Positions 63,366-64,000 of a DNA stretch of 64,000 nucleotides are shown here, one piece after another. The stretch spans positions 140,251,517 through 140,315,516 of the forward strand of contig NC_088099.1 of assembly GCF_036370855.1 (NCBI RefSeq), in the 5' to 3' direction. Numbering within the stretch: the first letter of the stretch is position 1; each line of letters begins with the position of its first letter. A program made the position numbers and the translations under genes. The notes beneath the pieces were generated by a model. That model made no database searches and was not told the DNA's origin. It saw only the letters and a program-made list of their open reading frames with translations. The DNA is from Dromaius novaehollandiae. Its lineage: Eukaryota; Chordata; Aves; Casuariiformes; Dromaiidae.

Positions 63366-64000
63366 GCATGCACAAAGAGGTAGAAGATGCAGCTGCAGGA
63401 GGAAAAAAAGAAAGACAAATTTCAAGTGTCGTCACCAAAATTTGGAGTAGTGTTAAATATTCTCAACCCAAAGGGGTGTAAGAATTATTTTAACTTGGGA
63501 GAACCTTTTATTTCCCCCTCATTTTGTTCTTTGGATGGACTAAATAATTTGAGGTGAAACTTTCTGGATATAGTCAACATTAGACTAGTCTGTGATTTAT
63601 CATACAAGTAACTTCTAAATTCTAAATAATGATTATCATTGAACTACATGATGCCATTTTTTCCACAGTTTTTCTTTTTCCATGCTTTGAATTTCATGAA
63701 ATTCCTGCTTAGATAGCTGTCCTTTCTGGAAGCTTCTCTTTGTTGTGAGAAATGGTTATGATTGTTGGTTTGGGGTTGAGAGAGGAATGTGGTGAATCCA
63801 GTGGTTGCATGTACTTCTCTGTATATCATTACAAACTCGGTAAACCTGCCAAGAAGAATACAGGAGAATGGAAAATGGAGACGTTAGGAGTTTTTTGCCT
63901 AGGCACCTGAAATTCTGTGTCTTTGTGCCTGAATTTGGGGTTCTCTGTTTGTGTTTTTAGTGTCCAAAGTTGCAACATTTACTTGTCCTATTTGCATAGC

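Larger units (their letters stand above)
55464..64000 (+). other. Rab intron 5 (terminal exon not found in window)
   Basis: More than 8.5 kb follow exon 5. I looked for a phase-0 acceptor followed by a short frame ending in CC, CXC or CXXX and found none convincing, so the terminal prenylation exon probably lies beyond 64000. The stretch contains two simple repeats (57168-57188, 57680-57726), a perfect hairpin (56848-56873), and a minus-strand poly(A)-signal block near 63146. Otherwise I see nothing. Confidence 0.65.

Overview
This window looks like a piece of a vertebrate nuclear chromosome, most likely from a bird (a crocodilian or turtle is possible). The coding sequence is split into short exons with GT-AG introns. 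One promoter sits in a CpG island. The background is AT-rich with sparse simple repeats, and the only interspersed repeats I can recognise with confidence are CR1/L3-type LINE fragments. I see no bacterial-style genes, rRNA, tRNA or CRISPR array.

Layout. (1) 1-5235: the 3' end of a Kelch-like gene on the + strand, recognised as KLHL14. It has two coding exons (1972-2129 and 2608-2748), a long 3' UTR carrying two ancient repeat fragments, and a probable poly(A) signal at 5213. (2) 5240-33060: a gene-poor interval of about 28 kb. It holds a degraded antisense CR1 (about 19180-20480), a sense CR1/L3 fragment (about 26745-26940), simple repeats, a 25-bp tandem duplication, and two unassigned minus-strand blocks that look partly protein-coding (24733-24804 and 30779-31060). 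(3) 33080-64000: a CpG-island promoter and five coding exons of a Rab small GTPase on the + strand (33790 to 55463). These encode 185 residues of G domain. The terminal exon with the prenylated cysteines is not visible and probably lies beyond the window.

The Rab gene is the main object of interest. Its intron positions and signature residues put it in the Rab8/Rab10/Rab13 clade, closest to Rab10 by eye. It has two oddities: a cysteine where Rab8/10 proteins have the second glycine of the P-loop GDSGVGKT motif (the Ras Gly13 position), and an Ala/Ser-rich stretch that lengthens the switch I loop by about six residues. As I recall human gene order, no Rab gene lies downstream of KLHL14 (toward GAREM1). 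This may therefore be a Rab10-like paralogue kept in this lineage and lost in mammals. That last point is inference.

The two genes lie in tandem, about 28.5 kb apart. Nothing in the sequence indicates that they are co-regulated. KLHL14-type proteins are BTB-Kelch proteins (substrate adaptors or torsinA-interacting); Rab8/10-type proteins control polarised exocytic and endosomal membrane traffic.
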